Program-made: the position numbers and the translations under genes
Source of the DNA: Pseudoips prasinana
Lineage: Eukaryota; Arthropoda; Insecta; Lepidoptera; Nolidae
Assembly (NCBI GenBank): GCA_951640165.1
Contig: OX621237.1
Coordinates: forward strand, 6,014,001 to 6,078,000
Length of the DNA stretch: 64,000 nt
Reading direction: 5' to 3'
Shown here: positions 17,985-28,519 of the stretch, one piece after another
Layout of the letters: each line of letters starts with the position of its first letter
Position numbering within the stretch: the first letter of the stretch is position 1
The notes under the pieces: generated by a model
The model's database searches: none
The model's input: only the letters and a program-made list of their open reading frames with translations
Told to the model about the DNA's origin: nothing

Positions 17985-20900
17985 ATTATTTCATTTATAA
18001 ACATAACTTTATACAAATTGTTTGAGAAATCACTAAAAAATAACTAACTATAAATGTAATAAATAAATTAAAACTATACTAACATAGATATTGGAAATAG
18101 ATTAAAACTACGTACAAACTAGAACTATCATTATAAACTTAAAATAAAAATACTAAATTACAAATAAAAGAATAACTTATAGATAAAAAACCGCTTTCAA
18201 GTCACCATCTGCCGGTAAGGTGCCCAAAAAGCTAGCGACGTTACCTCTTTGGATCGCAAGGCTTATGCGTTGGCCGAGGTACGTGCCAGCTCTTTGATCA
18301 CCAGAGTGCTCTATAAGTCGTTTGGACAACTCCTTGACAAAGGACCGTGCTTCTGGGCCCCAGGGACCCATTGTTTCGACCCCAAACGGAATAAATATAT
18401 AGCCATCACCTATGGCAGCATATTTACTCCGTTTCGAGTTCTCAGCAGCCTCCGCTACAGCACCGCCTGAACGCGAACTTACTTGAAGGTGGGAGGGAGC
18501 CAGTGTATCCACACAAGTTGCGTCCCATACCAGAGGTCTCCCACGGCTCCAAGGGATCAACGTCATACCATCGGGCCTCTTGCCATCGTCACGAGAGATA
18601 CCGTTAGGCTCTAAAAGAGCCGGCACGTGAATGGTGGCAAGCGCCCGACGAATGACGTCATTAATGGCAGCGTGGCGTGAAAGCCTCCCTGCACTGCGGC
18701 GGCAAGATAGCCCATGGTGACCTAAACGGTCTACCTCAACCCCGCAGTGACAATTATGGGGCTCTGTCCTGGAGATGCCCAGACGAAGACCTACAGCGAC
18801 TGAGAAAGCCGTATTATCTAAAAGGGTTCCTATACTGGTCGAAGGAATTGCCTGCAGCCAGTACCCTGACTCCCGTTCGCTAGTGGCGAGGAGACGAGCC
18901 CGATCTCTAGTGCCAGGACAGGTGGTTAAAAGGGAATTTTGAACAAGTTTACATAGAGGCTCGTCCCATTGTCTCTGCGAACTGAGTGTTTTTGGACACG
19001 CCTCACTCGGACAAGCCATTGACCACGCGTCTCTGGCACCATCCATGCCTACCAACGGTGTATTAACGATAGATGGGGAAATTATCTTGCGAAATAGACC
19101 GTTAATAGCATGGACAGAAGACAAAAATGCAGGCAGAGCAACACTTGAAATTTTGCGAATGCCTAGACCTCCGAAACGTATCGGAAGAGAGGCCTGAAGC
19201 CAAGCATTTTCCGAAAGTGAACAATTTAGAATTTGGGTCAAAATGTTTTTGATAGTGTTGTCTAAAATTGTCAAAAGACTACCATGATTCCAAAGAGGGC
19301 AACAACGAAGAACATATGTAAATTTAGGTACAAAAAGGCAAAACCGAATGATATGAAAAGCAATGTGAGAATGAATTTTAGTCAAACGTACCGAATTTTC
19401 TTCAAATTTGTTGCGTTGTTCTTCAATAAAAGTTGGGAATGAGTCTTCCAGAATCGGTGCGCCTAAGAGGTGAAGCGACTGTTTGTTTATGATCTTTAAA
19501 TTTGGAGCCATAATAGAAAATTTATCAATTATATCTTGTTTCTTATCGGCAGTGAGAGTATCTAAAAGAAACAGTTCGCATTTTGAAAAATTTAGATCTA
19601 AACCTATCGTGTGAAATCTGTCTATTAAAGTTTCCAAGTCATGTAGTACAGTACAAGCATCGCCACCTAAGGTTCCGTCATCTAAATACCACATGTTTAA
19701 TTTAGAATTTAGTGTCGAAATTATAGGGTGAATGGCTAGACTGAAAATGGCAGGTCCGAGTGGGTCACCCTGTTGACATCCAGAGCAAGAGTTCACAAGG
19801 TGAGATCTATATAATAATTTAGAGTCAAAACCATAACATTGCCACAGATAGTCGTAGGTTTCCGGTATAAAATTTTGAATTTCAGTCAAAAGAGTGGTTC
19901 TGTCAACAGAGTTAAAAGCGTTTTTAACATCCACCTTTAAGATCACCTCACCACCATTGTGCGTGATGAATGAACGAAGAGTATGCACGGCTGCCTCACA
20001 GCCTCCCTTACTTCCAAATCCCAACTGGATGGGTTGAAATTTTTCTGTGAGATTAGTGCGGATATATTTGCAGCAGATCTTAGAAGCAATTCTCCTATAC
20101 AAGCAACCCACGGCTATAGGTCTAATACCGCCATCTCGTTTTTTAAGAGCGCATAAATTGGCGCCGTATAGGATAGGTGACATTTGTGCAAGTACTTTTC
20201 CCTGAAGCATGAAATTTATAAGTGCAGTAATGTCTTTAAGAAGGGCTCGACCGGCATCACCAGGGGCACCAAACAAGAGGTCTTTTAAATGTTGGGGAGT
20301 AAGAGCGTCCAGACCCCCGGCGGAACCATTCTTAAAAGACATTACTGCTGCTCTGACGTTCTTTTCTGTTACCTGAAGAGCATTGACAGGGCGATGAGAT
20401 GAGGAAGGTGTTGGTAAGAGAGGCTGATCCGAACGTGGATGTTTATCAATAAGGGCCGTCAAGGTTTCTGGCGTGTCAGGAGCAATGATGTCTTTGGTAA
20501 AAAGAAGTTGTGCTGCCCCTCGTAAATCTCCATCGCTTACTTTGGATTCTATTTTACTGAATATGTTTTGTGAATGTAGAAGTCCAATTTTAGCACCATG
20601 ATGGTTTTTTGCTTGGTGATCAGATTCACTGCAATGGTATTGTTGGGTTGTACAGTTTTTTTTTATGGCTGATGTCAGAGATGTTTGATTTCCTGAAACA
20701 TGAAGAGTTTTGAAAGAAAAAGACAGCAGTTGCTCCCAGGCGAGCTCGGAATTTTCATTTAAAACTTTTTGTATTCTGTAGGATAAATTTTGAGCTGCTA
20801 TTATGCGTGCTCCTCGGGGAATACGCTTAACAACCGGTGTAGTTAATTTTAGATTCGAAAGTCTTTGCCAGAAAGGAGAGGAATCGGACTGCGACTGCAA

Positions 20901-21580
20901 TATAGGTAATGTAAGGTCAGGTTGGCCCAAATGCACTGAATTGGTAGGAGATTTATGAGTCTTACCGATATGCACATTTAGGCCATGCTGACCCTTAAAA
21001 AAGCGCGCCTGAGAGCAATGTGGGCATTGAATTAGCCCGACATCATTACTGTTCCTATGACCACTATAGGATAGACCCGCAGATTGCGACATATATATAC
21101 GAGTAACTAAACTAGTTTTAAAAAGTACATTATAGAAAATAAATTAAAAAGTCTTTTTGGCACACTGTTGTCAACTGTGCTGCGCAAACTGCACGGAGGA
21201 TAATTATTTTTTTGGAGCTCTGCGCAGACATGTAATTTGATTGGTAGCCTGGATCTTGAGGCGTAAGTGGAGCCAATTGCGCGGCAGTGCAGCAGTGGAC
21301 AGTGGATGTAGCTCTTCGCAACCGCATGTTACACTGTTGCCCAGCAACAGATCACGCTTGTCATTTAGAATTCAAATGGTGTTTACTGAGCTTATTTAGG
21401 TATTATTTGGGCACCACGACGGTCACTGCAGCCGCCAACACGCGTACAGGCACCGCAGGGCCAGGGATTTCCAAAGATCAGCTGCTTTCAGTCGCTGCCA
21501 CACCCAATAAATAAAATAATAATATTAAAACCGGAGTGAAAATATGACGTGTGTCATCAGGTTTTTTTTTTCATACATAT
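17984..21580 (-). mobile_element. Non-LTR retrotransposon with restriction-like endonuclease, apparently full length
   Basis: The element runs on the minus strand from about 21580 (5' end, roughly 490 nt of leader) through one long ORF to an AT-rich 3' end near 17984. Both ends are bounded by the same target sequence, GTGTGCCTATT on the left and GTGTGCCTTATT on the right. This looks like a target-site duplication inside one unit of a local tandem repeat. LINEs with this endonuclease type (R2, R4, NeSL, CRE, HERO groups) are often sequence-specific, which fits the placement. No internal promoter or long poly-A can be seen. I cannot assign the clade with certainty. Confidence 0.88.
18177..21092 (-). 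CDS. Reverse transcriptase with zinc finger, CCHC knuckle and restriction-like endonuclease
   Basis: A 971-codon open frame without interruption. Residues 23-46 form a C2H2-type finger (CPHC ... H ... H) likely to bind target DNA. The reverse transcriptase spans about 255-510: LKKRDGGIRPIAVGCLYRR, motif A with D388 (LKVDVKNAFNSVDR), GCQQGDPLGP at 438-447 and the catalytic YLDD at 469-472. A thumb region follows. The C-terminus has a CCHC knuckle (C781, C783, H792, C797) and then a PD-type nuclease with P840-D841 in KRPDGM and D857 in LVWDATC. Lysines at 887-890 are candidates for the catalytic base. Such proteins nick the target and copy their RNA from the nick. The first ATG is at 21092. The frame is open about 17 codons further upstream to a stop at 21144-21146, so a non-ATG start is possible. 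The intact ORF suggests a young and possibly active copy. Confidence 0.92.
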   Translation of the reverse strand: MSQSAGLSYSGHRNSNDVGLIQCPHCSQARFFKGQHGLNVHIGKTHKSPTNSVHLGQPDLTLPILQSQSDSSPFWQRLSNLKLTTPVVKRIPRGARIIAAQNLSYRIQKVLNENSELAWEQLLSFSFKTLHVSGNQTSLTSAIKKNCTTQQYHCSESDHQAKNHHGAKIGLLHSQNIFSKIESKVSDGDLRGAAQLLFTKDIIAPDTPETLTALIDKHPRSDQPLLPTPSSSHRPVNALQVTEKNVRAAVMSFKNGSAGGLDALTPQHLKDLLFGAPGDAGRALLKDITALINFMLQGKVLAQMSPILYGANLCALKKRDGGIRPIAVGCLYRRIASKICCKYIRTNLTEKFQPIQLGFGSKGGCEAAVHTLRSFITHNGGEVILKVDVKNAFNSVDRTTLLTEIQNFIPETYDYLWQCYGFDSKLLYRSHLVNSCSGCQQGDPLGPAIFSLAIHPIISTLNSKLNMWYLDDGTLGGDACTVLHDLETLIDRFHTIGLDLNFSKCELFLLDTLTADKKQDIIDKFSIMAPNLKIINKQSLHLLGAPILEDSFPTFIEEQRNKFEENSVRLTKIHSHIAFHIIRFCLFVPKFTYVLRCCPLWNHGSLLTILDNTIKNILTQILNCSLSENAWLQASLPIRFGGLGIRKISSVALPAFLSSVHAINGLFRKIISPSIVNTPLVGMDGARDAWSMACPSEACPKTLSSQRQWDEPLCKLVQNSLLTTCPGTRDRARLLATSERESGYWLQAIPSTSIGTLLDNTAFSVAVGLRLGISRTEPHNCHCGVEVDRLGHHGLSCRRSAGRLSRHAAINDVIRRALATIHVPALLEPNGISRDDGKRPDGMTLIPWSRGRPLVWDATCVDTLAPSHLQVSSRSGGAVAEAAENSKRSKYAAIGDGYIFIPFGVETMGPWGPEARSFVKELSKRLIEHSGDQRAGTYLGQRISLAIQRGNVASFLGTLPADGDLKAVFYL

Positions 21581-21750
21581 TGTGTGCCTTATTGTAAAAT
21601 TATTTACTTAAGTATTCAAATGAGCAGTTAAATGCATGTGGTATGGATTAGTAGACCCGGAGGTTGACGTCCTCAATTCTGCAACACTTTACGTGATAGA
21701 CGCAGTCGGATATGCGATAATGGGTATGTTTATGATTTTTTAAATGTTTT
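21576..21750 (+). repeat. Tandem repeat, units right of the endonuclease-type retrotransposon
   Basis: The cut unit resumes at TGTGTGCCTTATTG and continues ATTATTTACTTAAGTATT and TTAAATGCATGTGGTATGG. A further, more diverged unit begins at GGTTGACGTCCTCAATTC and includes CGGATATGCGATAA. Orientation is the same as at 17863-17984, so the element splits one array. Confidence 0.72.
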
Positions 21751-22190
21751 AATCAATGTTCCTAATGTAATATGGAACCACAAACCACACTTTAAAGTCA
21801 TACTTTTATGGGAGATTATTTAAAATTCCTAAAATATTTTTAACAATAAAAAACCTACATTAAACTTATCAGAAGCTAATTGTCACGTTTATTGGTTTAA
21901 ATAAAGACTGAACGTTAATTTACGACTAGAGGTTCGGCTTGAGTGCAGAGCTCACGCCACTTAAACCCTCCTTACACCAACATTCATAGACCGATATTGT
22001 CCATAAACAAGCTTTACCGTAAATATTTTACCGTCTACTTATGACCTACCTAGTTTGATTAGTGTCAGAATAAAGAACCATTATTATCGCCTGAAAAAAA
22101 TACATAGAGATGTGAGGATATCTCGATGACCTCTTCTTGCTTGCTCAAAAATGATAAATAATAACATCATATTCATCGAGACAAATAATC
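21751..22190. other. No gene recognised between two copies of the tandem repeat
   Basis: AT-rich sequence, possibly holding further degraded repeat units. I see no ORF, Helitron end or SINE head. Confidence 0.3.
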
Positions 22191-22194
22191 ATCA

Positions 22195-22336
22195 TATTCG
22201 TCAATTTTATTTGTTTTTTCTTTATCTTTCTCATTTGTATTCCATACCATAAACATGCATTTAATCGCATATCCTAATACTCAAGTGAATAATTGTAAGT
22301 ACAATAAGGCACACCAATCATTGTATTCGTCAATGG
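22195..22336 (-). repeat. Inverted, uninterrupted unit of the tandem repeat
   Basis: On the minus strand this reads TTGACGAATACAATGATTGG, TGTGCCTTATTGTACTTAC, CACTTGAGTATTAGGATATG, CGATTAAATGCATG and TACAAATGAGAAAGATAAAG, then restarts at TTGACGAATATGATGATTAT. It shows what the target unit looks like without the retrotransposon. Confidence 0.8.
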
Positions 22337-22519
22337 TATTTGAATTATTTACAGATTTAAAATTAAGATTTCTCACTTGTAATACGTGCCATAAAAATGA
22401 ATACAAAATTGTTGACAGATTATGAAAATAATTAACAATTAAGTTAGATATTATTAAATCCCAAAAAAACATGAATCACTTTGATCTATGGCCAAAACAA
22501 GTATGAACAACTACTTATT

Positions 22520-22784
22520 TGGGTAAGCTGAATACAGTTGGCACTGGGCCGTGTTGAACCCGGTAATAAATAAACCCGCTTTTTGATTCACTGGGTCTTC
22601 TCATTTGGGGCGCATTGGATCCGGTGGCAGTTGAAGCGCGACCGTCGCTTTATACGAAAGGTCCTTCATAATAATATTAAATTCTTACCTCATATTTTTC
22701 AATTCAGACGAGATGTAGTAAAATATATATAAAACTATCCATATTTACAAACTTAAAGAACTATTTTTACCATACAATGTCAAA
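22520..22784 (+). mobile_element. LINE L1 deletion derivative, cut by a Helitron
   Basis: Contains CACTGGGTCTTCTCATTTGG and GGCGCATTGGATCCGGTGG, then the 3' tail down to CATACAATGT, where a Helitron begins. The same family end (TGTTCTGAC ... GTGAATAAAAACC) reappears at 25195-25275, so the tail may have been split by the material in between. Confidence 0.65.
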
Positions 22785-24630
22785 TCTATATAAATAAAAA
22801 GACAAGTCCTGACTGACTGACTGACTCATCAACGCCCAGCCCAAACCCTTGGACCTAGAAAGCTGAAATTTTGCACAAATGTTTGTTTTATAATGTAGAC
22901 AAGGAATAAGGAAGGATTTTTCGAAATTCAACCCCTAAGGGGGTAAAACAGGAGCGCTAAGTTAGTATGAAACTTTGCCGTTTTTGAAGTTTAAGGCATA
23001 AAAATTGGTATTTGGCCTTCCAGTTAAAAATAAAAAATCACTTATATCAGGGTTTTTGGAAATTCCACCCCCAAGGGCGAAAAATAGGGGATGTCAGTTT
23101 GTATGGAAAATGTGACAATTTTTAAGTTAAACGCATGAAAATTGGTATTTGGCCTTTTAGTTAAAAATAAAAAATATATATTTCAGGATTTTTGGAAATT
23201 CCATCCCTTAGGGCGTAAAATAGGGCATGTAAGTTTGTATGAAAAATGCGACATTTTTGAAGTTAAACCCATGAAAATTGGTATTTGGCCTTTCAGTTAA
23301 AAATAAAAATTTGTATTCCAGAATTTTTGAAAATTCCACCCCGAAGGGCATAAAATAGGTGATGTAAGTTTATACTGACTGATTGACATATCAACGCACA
23401 GCCTAAACGGCTGGAGTTAAAGACTTGAAATTTTAACAGAAGGTACCTTTTATGACGTAGGCATCCACTATAGAAGGGTTTTTGAAAATTCCACCCCCAA
23501 GGGCGTAAAATTGGGGATGTAAGTTTGTATGAAAAATGTGAAAAGTTTTAAGTTGAACGCATGAAAATTGGTATATGGCCTTTCATTTAAAAATTATAAA
23601 TATATATTTCAGGATTTTTGGAAATTCCACCCCTAAGGACGACTAGAATAGGCGATGTAAGTTTGTATGAAAGTCTGTATTTTTTGAGTTAAATGCATGT
23701 AAATTATAAATAAAGCAATCCAGGGAATAATTTGTTGTTAAAAAAGGTAATCCAAAACTGATTCTAAAGATCGCGACCAACAATTTAAGCAAACTCAAAT
23801 TTTAAAAAATAAGTATCTTATGCCAAGTAGCTTAAAATGTCGTGGTCGTTGTCGTCTAAGTAAAGATTTAGCGTTTTATAAGATTTGTAACTTCATCTTT
23901 TTGGTAAATTTTATAACAAATTAAAAAAACGACATTTTAATCAAATTGATATAAAAAACGAATTTATCTAAAATTCGAGTTAACGTAGTATAAATTGTTG
24001 GTGTCGAGATGATCGCACCCAAAAAACATCATCTTAATTACTGATCTACAAGTTCACAATTTTGGAACCAGATGGCGTTATATCGTTTCAGATCGCGGAA
24101 CTTAATTGGCATATCGGTTAAAATAAATAAATGCTTGAAATAAAAGGTAGTCCAAAACTGAATCAATAGATGATCGCCTAAATCTCACCTAAAATATATG
24201 CACACATCTTAATTTTACCGCTTTACAAGTTTATATTTTTGTTAGTAGATGGCGTAATCATCGTTTTAGATCGCGCTATGGTTTCGTTCACAAAATGTCG
24301 CAACCTAATCTAATGGGAGTTACCTTTGTGATTAATGCATCGTTGATTATTATTTTACTTTATTTAACTTACTGACTATACTTAAGGACAATTGATATGT
24401 ATTCTTTGATTTTTGCGCGACGATATCGGGTTCTTTTATGTAAATGTAAATAACAGTAGCAAAGTAGTCTTTCATTTATTTCTTAGTAAGGTTATTTATA
24501 GGTTAGGTTTTATTCAATTTATATTGCTTATTTGTTTTAAAAGTTATATTTTTTAGATTAAGCTAGAAGTAAGTAGTTACATTGGTCATCATTCAAAATT
24601 GTCGCGGACAAAGTCGCGGGCACCAGCTCG
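22785..24630 (+). mobile_element. Long non-autonomous Helitron with an internal tandem array
   Basis: It starts TCTATATAAATAAAAAGAC after A. It ends GTCGCGGACAAAGTCGCGGG, then CACCAGCTCG before T, giving a GC-rich stem and a slightly altered terminal CTNG. At 1.85 kb it is much longer than the other Helitrons here. Its interior has about six units of a roughly 125-bp repeat (22905-23690). Downstream are two related segments with AGATGGCGT followed by TATCGTTTCAGATCGCG or ATCATCGTTTTAGATCGCG (about 24070 and 24250). No Rep/helicase frame is seen. Confidence 0.75.
22905..23690 (+). repeat. Tandem array inside the Helitron, unit about 125 bp
   Basis: Each unit carries GGAAATTCCACCCCTAAGGG (with small variants), GTAAAATAGGGGATGTAAG, TTTGTATGAAAAATGTGAC and ATGAAAATTGGTATTTGGCC. 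Units begin near 22915, 23045, 23180, 23320, 23475 and 23610. One unit is interrupted by a repeat of the Helitron's own 5' region, with GACTGATTGACATATCAACG at about 23375, so the array seems to have grown by larger duplications too. Confidence 0.75.
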
Positions 24631-24698
24631 TATTTGATATGGCGGACTTTATACACCTGTTATCGTGAAAAAGATAGTCGTTTAGTCACAAATTCTAA

Positions 24699-24891
24699 TC
24701 ATATTAATATTATAAAGCTGAAAGTTTGGGAGTGTGTGAGTGTGTATGTTTGTTACTTTGTAAATCATTCACGTGTAAACAGCTGGAGCGATTTTAATAA
24801 AATTTGTTAAGGAGTTAGCTGACACCCTGGATTAACACATAGGCTATAATTTATAAATTTTAACGCGGGTAACACCGCGGGGCACAGCTAG
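24699..24891 (+). mobile_element. Non-autonomous Helitron, family H2
   Basis: Starts TCATATTAATATTATAAAGC after A and ends CGCGGGTAACACCGCGGGGC, then ACAGCTAG before T. Contains GTGTATGTTTGTTACTTTG, GGAGCGATTTTAATAAAATT and TTAGCTGACACCCTGGATTA. Complete. Confidence 0.88.
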
Positions 24892-25189
24892 TGTAAATAT
24901 AATAATACATTTAACAAAGCCATGAGTATCATAAATTAAACTATAATTCCGTATGATCAAATATAAAAAACGATTTAATAATCTATTTGTACCTAGAATT
25001 AATATATAGTGAAATGAAATGAAATGAAATATTTATTTATTTATTCAGCACTTGGGTATTAACATACACTTGTACTTGTCAAGGTCACAATGCAGTACAT
25101 AAACAAAGTGGATAGTAAAAAGTTACAAAAAAAAATTAATTTATAATTAGTTAATTTATAATCCGCATATAAAATACACAGTCAGAACA

Positions 25190-25276
25190 TTAATAATAAT
25201 ATAATTATTATAAATGTTCTGACTAAAATTACAAGTGCTTTTGAAAGTGTATGTGAATAAAAACCATTTTTTTATT
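25190..25276 (+). mobile_element. LINE L1 3' terminus
   Basis: AAATGTTCTGACTAAAATTACAAG, then GTGAATAAAAACCATTTTTTTATT, matches the last 80 bp of family L1 (13090-13166, 38300-38395). It may be the other half of the tail that starts at 22520. Confidence 0.65.
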
Positions 25277-25839
25277 TTATCATATAGAATTCAAATCGAA
25301 TGCCTGCCAGGAAAATTGTTAAGTTTGGTTTGAGCAAAGTAAGAAAAACAGTACCCCGTTTGTTAATTAGTGTGCGCAGATAGCGACTGTATATAATAAT
25401 TATGAGACATGCAGTTTGTTCTTTGAACTAAAGCGCTTCGTAGTCTAGTGTCGCAAGAGCGCAGCATACCAAATTTTCTCTGATATTTAGCAATATTATT
25501 ATTAATTCTCCCGAAATAATAATACTGTTGCTTTTTCGCCGTCAAAACCTCCACTTGCCCGAACTCTATTTTTGGCGTTATAGCAAGCAAAGCGTGTTAA
25601 TTTATGGCATGGCTGGCACTCCCTGATCTGCCATATTTATTCTCTTGTTATAGCATTTAATCAACTGTCATTTTCGTGACAGCTACAGTTATTATGTTGA
25701 CGCACGGAACCGGTTTTCACGCCATTTCGTCATAGTTTTAACTTATTGCGCTTTGTGTATATTTCACTTATTTATATTGGAATGCGTCTAATTTGCTACT
25801 TATACTGAAAATATTAGAAAGACTACCAAGGTGGGTTTC
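25277..25839. other. No gene recognised
   Basis: Mixed-composition sequence with no long coding frame and no copies elsewhere in the window. It is not clearly a known repeat and may be ordinary intron or intergenic DNA. Confidence 0.3.
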
Positions 25840-26032
25840 AGAAGAAACTTTATACTGATTACTACCACTCTGTGGAATTAATTAACTGCGGAGGTATTTC
25901 CGACATGGCAACCTACAAGAAATGAGTCTATTCCAAGTCCGGCAACGCAGCCACTTGCAACTCTTTTGGTGTAGAGTGTACCCATTGGCGGCGCTTATCA
26001 CTTACCGTTGCTCGTTTGTCTTGCTATTATTT
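25840..26032 (+). repeat. Dispersed repeat, same family as 4795-5010
   Basis: Blocks ACTACCACTCTGTGGAATTA, ACTGCGGAGGTATTTCC, GGCAACCTACAAGAAATGAG, CCACTTGCAACTCTTTTGGTG and CGCTTATCACTTACCGTTGC run in family order. Confidence 0.6.
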
Positions 26033-26087
26033 ACAAATATTTTGTTATTATATAAAAATATGAGATCATAATAGTACCTATACTAGC

Positions 26088-26272
26088 TTTTTCCCGCAGA
26101 TTCGTTATCCCTTGGGAAAAGTACTTATTTTCTGATGAAAAATATATCCTATATCCTTTCCTGTACTGCAGTGCAAAAATCCTTAATGATGGTATGAGTT
26201 GGGAAGGCGGAACGCGTAACAATGAAACAAACAAACTCACATTCAGATTCCAATTTATAATATTAGACATTT
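26088..26272 (-). mobile_element. Degenerate Helitron, minus strand
   Basis: The left edge has ACTAGCTTTTTCCCGCAGATTCG, a decayed version of the CTAG plus GC-hairpin terminus. The right edge has TTTATAATATTAG, the usual start of family H2 read backwards. The ORF crossing it on the minus strand is a shadow. Confidence 0.5.
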
Positions 26273-26884
26273 TGTACATACCAAAAAAACATCCATAAAT
26301 GAGGGACTTTTTAAAACAATTCCCGCAAAAGGAATTAAGTCCTAGTCTCACGGATGACTTTACAAATGTACTGTTCACAGACACAAAGTACACCCAGACC
26401 TTTTATGAGTCATACTGAAAGTATTCTGGTGTGGGAATCTAACTCGACATACGAGGGTGTCGTCGTGATCGCAGCTGCGGCGGGGCAACTACCTTAACTA
26501 CACCGCCACACGTGCAGTAAGCTACACTAAAAGTGATTATTTTTGGCATGTACTTTATATATTTGTAATCCTTAGCCCGAAAGGAATACGAGCTTAAAGC
26601 TGCATTAGCACTATGCCAGTGCAACGTCACTATGCAAACTTACGCGTGACGATAAAGAAGCAATAGATCCTCATCAATCAGCATGCTGCGTCCCGAACTA
26701 AAATAGTCCTTCATATACCTATGCGGGTGATCGATCACACCCTACACCCGAATCCATTAAGCCATGTCTAATTGATCGCTGTAGGAATTGAAAACGGCAA
26801 AAAGTAGCCGGCCTTACTAGTGTTTCCATGTTCACCCCATCTCGCGGTAAACTCAACTTAATTTCTAGTTTAGTTTTTTTTATA

Positions 26885-27182
26885 TCAGAGGGCGACAAAC
26901 GAGCAAGTAGGTCACCTGATGGTAAGTGATCACCGCCGCCCATGGACACTCGCAACACCAGAGGAGTCGTGGGTGCGTTGCCGGCTTTTAAGAGTCAGCA
27001 AACAAGTGTTGCTAACCCTTCCCCCCAACCCAATGACCTCTGGCGACCTTACTCACACTCGGAAACACAACATTAAATTATTAATGTTATTATTAAGGAA
27101 TGTCTTCTGTAAGATAGATACTTCCCCAGTCGGGCTGCTCTTTGAGCGAATGAACGCTGTGCCCTACCTCTCTTCTTTCTGA
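26885..27182 (+). repeat. Dispersed repeat family I
   Basis: GGGCGACAAACGAGCAAGTAGG, CACCTGATGGTAAGTGATCACC, CCCATGGACACTCGCAACACC, GAATGTCTTCTGTAAG and GAGCGAATGAACGC run in order and match 49465-49765 at high identity. A very common lepidopteran repeat type. The ORF of about 87 codons lies wholly within it and is not a gene. Confidence 0.75.
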
Positions 27183-27274
27183 TTTATATAATATCAACTT
27201 ATGTTACTAGTTTGTTCCACAAATGAGTTATAAAAATCAAATTTATATCTTAGCGATAATTGATAAAATATCAC

Positions 27275-27390
27275 CACCCCATGTCATCCCGTAGGGGCGG
27301 TACGGGGCATACCTGTCTAAGAACAGGCAGCAGCGTCACTCTGTGTACTTACTATGACCACTATAATGTGATCGTCGTAAAGCTTTGAAA
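27275..27390 (+). repeat. GTCCACTGCTGGACA-type repeat fragment
   Basis: CACCCCATGTCATCCCGTAGG, AGAACAGGCAGCAGCGTCAC and ACTATGACCACTATAATGTGATCG match this family. It ends early. Confidence 0.6.
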
Positions 27391-28519
27391 TTACTGCAGT
27401 GCAATGAAACTCAATCCTTTATAGGATTGGATAATTGTTTTAAAAGCGTATTATTTATATACTTACTACGCTTTTAAAACTATAATTATAAACCTATTAC
27501 GCAAATGTTATCTCAAATATAAAATCTTAATCTAACACCTAACCTTATTTCAAATACAAAAAACTGTACATTTAAATTAACTAATTATGCTAATTACATA
27601 TATACGAACATTAGGGCTTCTGGTCCAGGCTCGGTTTTCCGAGGTATTGAAATAAACCGCCAATTTCATGATTACAGGGTGCCACTGAAGAGTATACTCG
27701 ACATTTAAAATGCAGTAAAAAAATTAATCCAGACCCGAGATTTCAATTTAGAACGTTTAAAATGTATTAAGATGTAAAAACTAATAATTAGGTGACCAAC
27801 AATCAATGACGTAAAAAAATATATGTTTTGATTTTTTTACCAACAGTCAAGGCAATACTACGTTGGACACGATTCAAACCCAAAAATGAAAACGCAACCT
27901 TCAGAAATTACTGAGAGCTCGACATCATTGTTTTTTCTCCCATCAATGATCCCATAATATCATAAACATAAAAAAATACTACAGTTCAGAAAATTCGTCT
28001 GCTTGTACTTTTTAACTTGCTAGAGTTTCTGCTTGCAAAACTCTGAACTGTACTCCTTATTCAAAAAATAAAGTGTGACTCGGCAACACTGGAAGTAGTC
28101 GATCCTGTCCCCTATTCTAAAGTATTTGGCGTGCAACTATGCCCGAAGTCCGGGGCGGAATAGCGCTGGCGAAATTTACCAAATTCCAGTTTAAAATTGT
28201 TTAAATAGAGGAATAATACTTTCTAGTGTTATAGTGGGACTAAAAATATCTGGAAAGTTTGGTCTGGATTCTGCAGATGCTTTGGGAATGTACAAAAGGG
28301 AATTAGAAGTTTGATGAGTAAAATTACCAACATATAATATGTTAATTTTCTGAATAAATGTTTTTAATGCTTGTGAATCCAGCCTGAAATAAATGAATTT
28401 ATTATTATTATTATTACATAATATAAAAGCTGAAGTGCTTAGAAGACTGCATAATAAAAAATAGTGCTTCTTGTGTGGTTTAAGTAAAGCAGGGCTACCC
28501 GCCCTGCTTTTCTTTCTGG
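27391..28519. other. No gene recognised; one short hairpin
   Basis: AT-rich. The only structure I see is a perfect 14-bp inverted repeat (27437-27450 with 27467-27480, GTTTTAAAAGCGTA). The minus-strand frame at 28191-28535 has a run of asparagines from an AAT microsatellite and no recognisable domain. Confidence 0.35.

Noticed and set aside
22905..23690. CRISPR array
   Set aside because: Units of about 125 bp are contiguous with no unique spacers, and the setting is a eukaryotic Helitron. They are ordinary tandem repeats.
26031..26393. 120-codon minus-strand ORF
   Set aside because: Half of it overlaps a degenerate Helitron and it has no recognisable domain.
26919..27182. 87-codon plus-strand ORF
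   Set aside because: It lies inside a dispersed repeat whose other copy (49488-49712) carries the same short frame. It is a property of the repeat.
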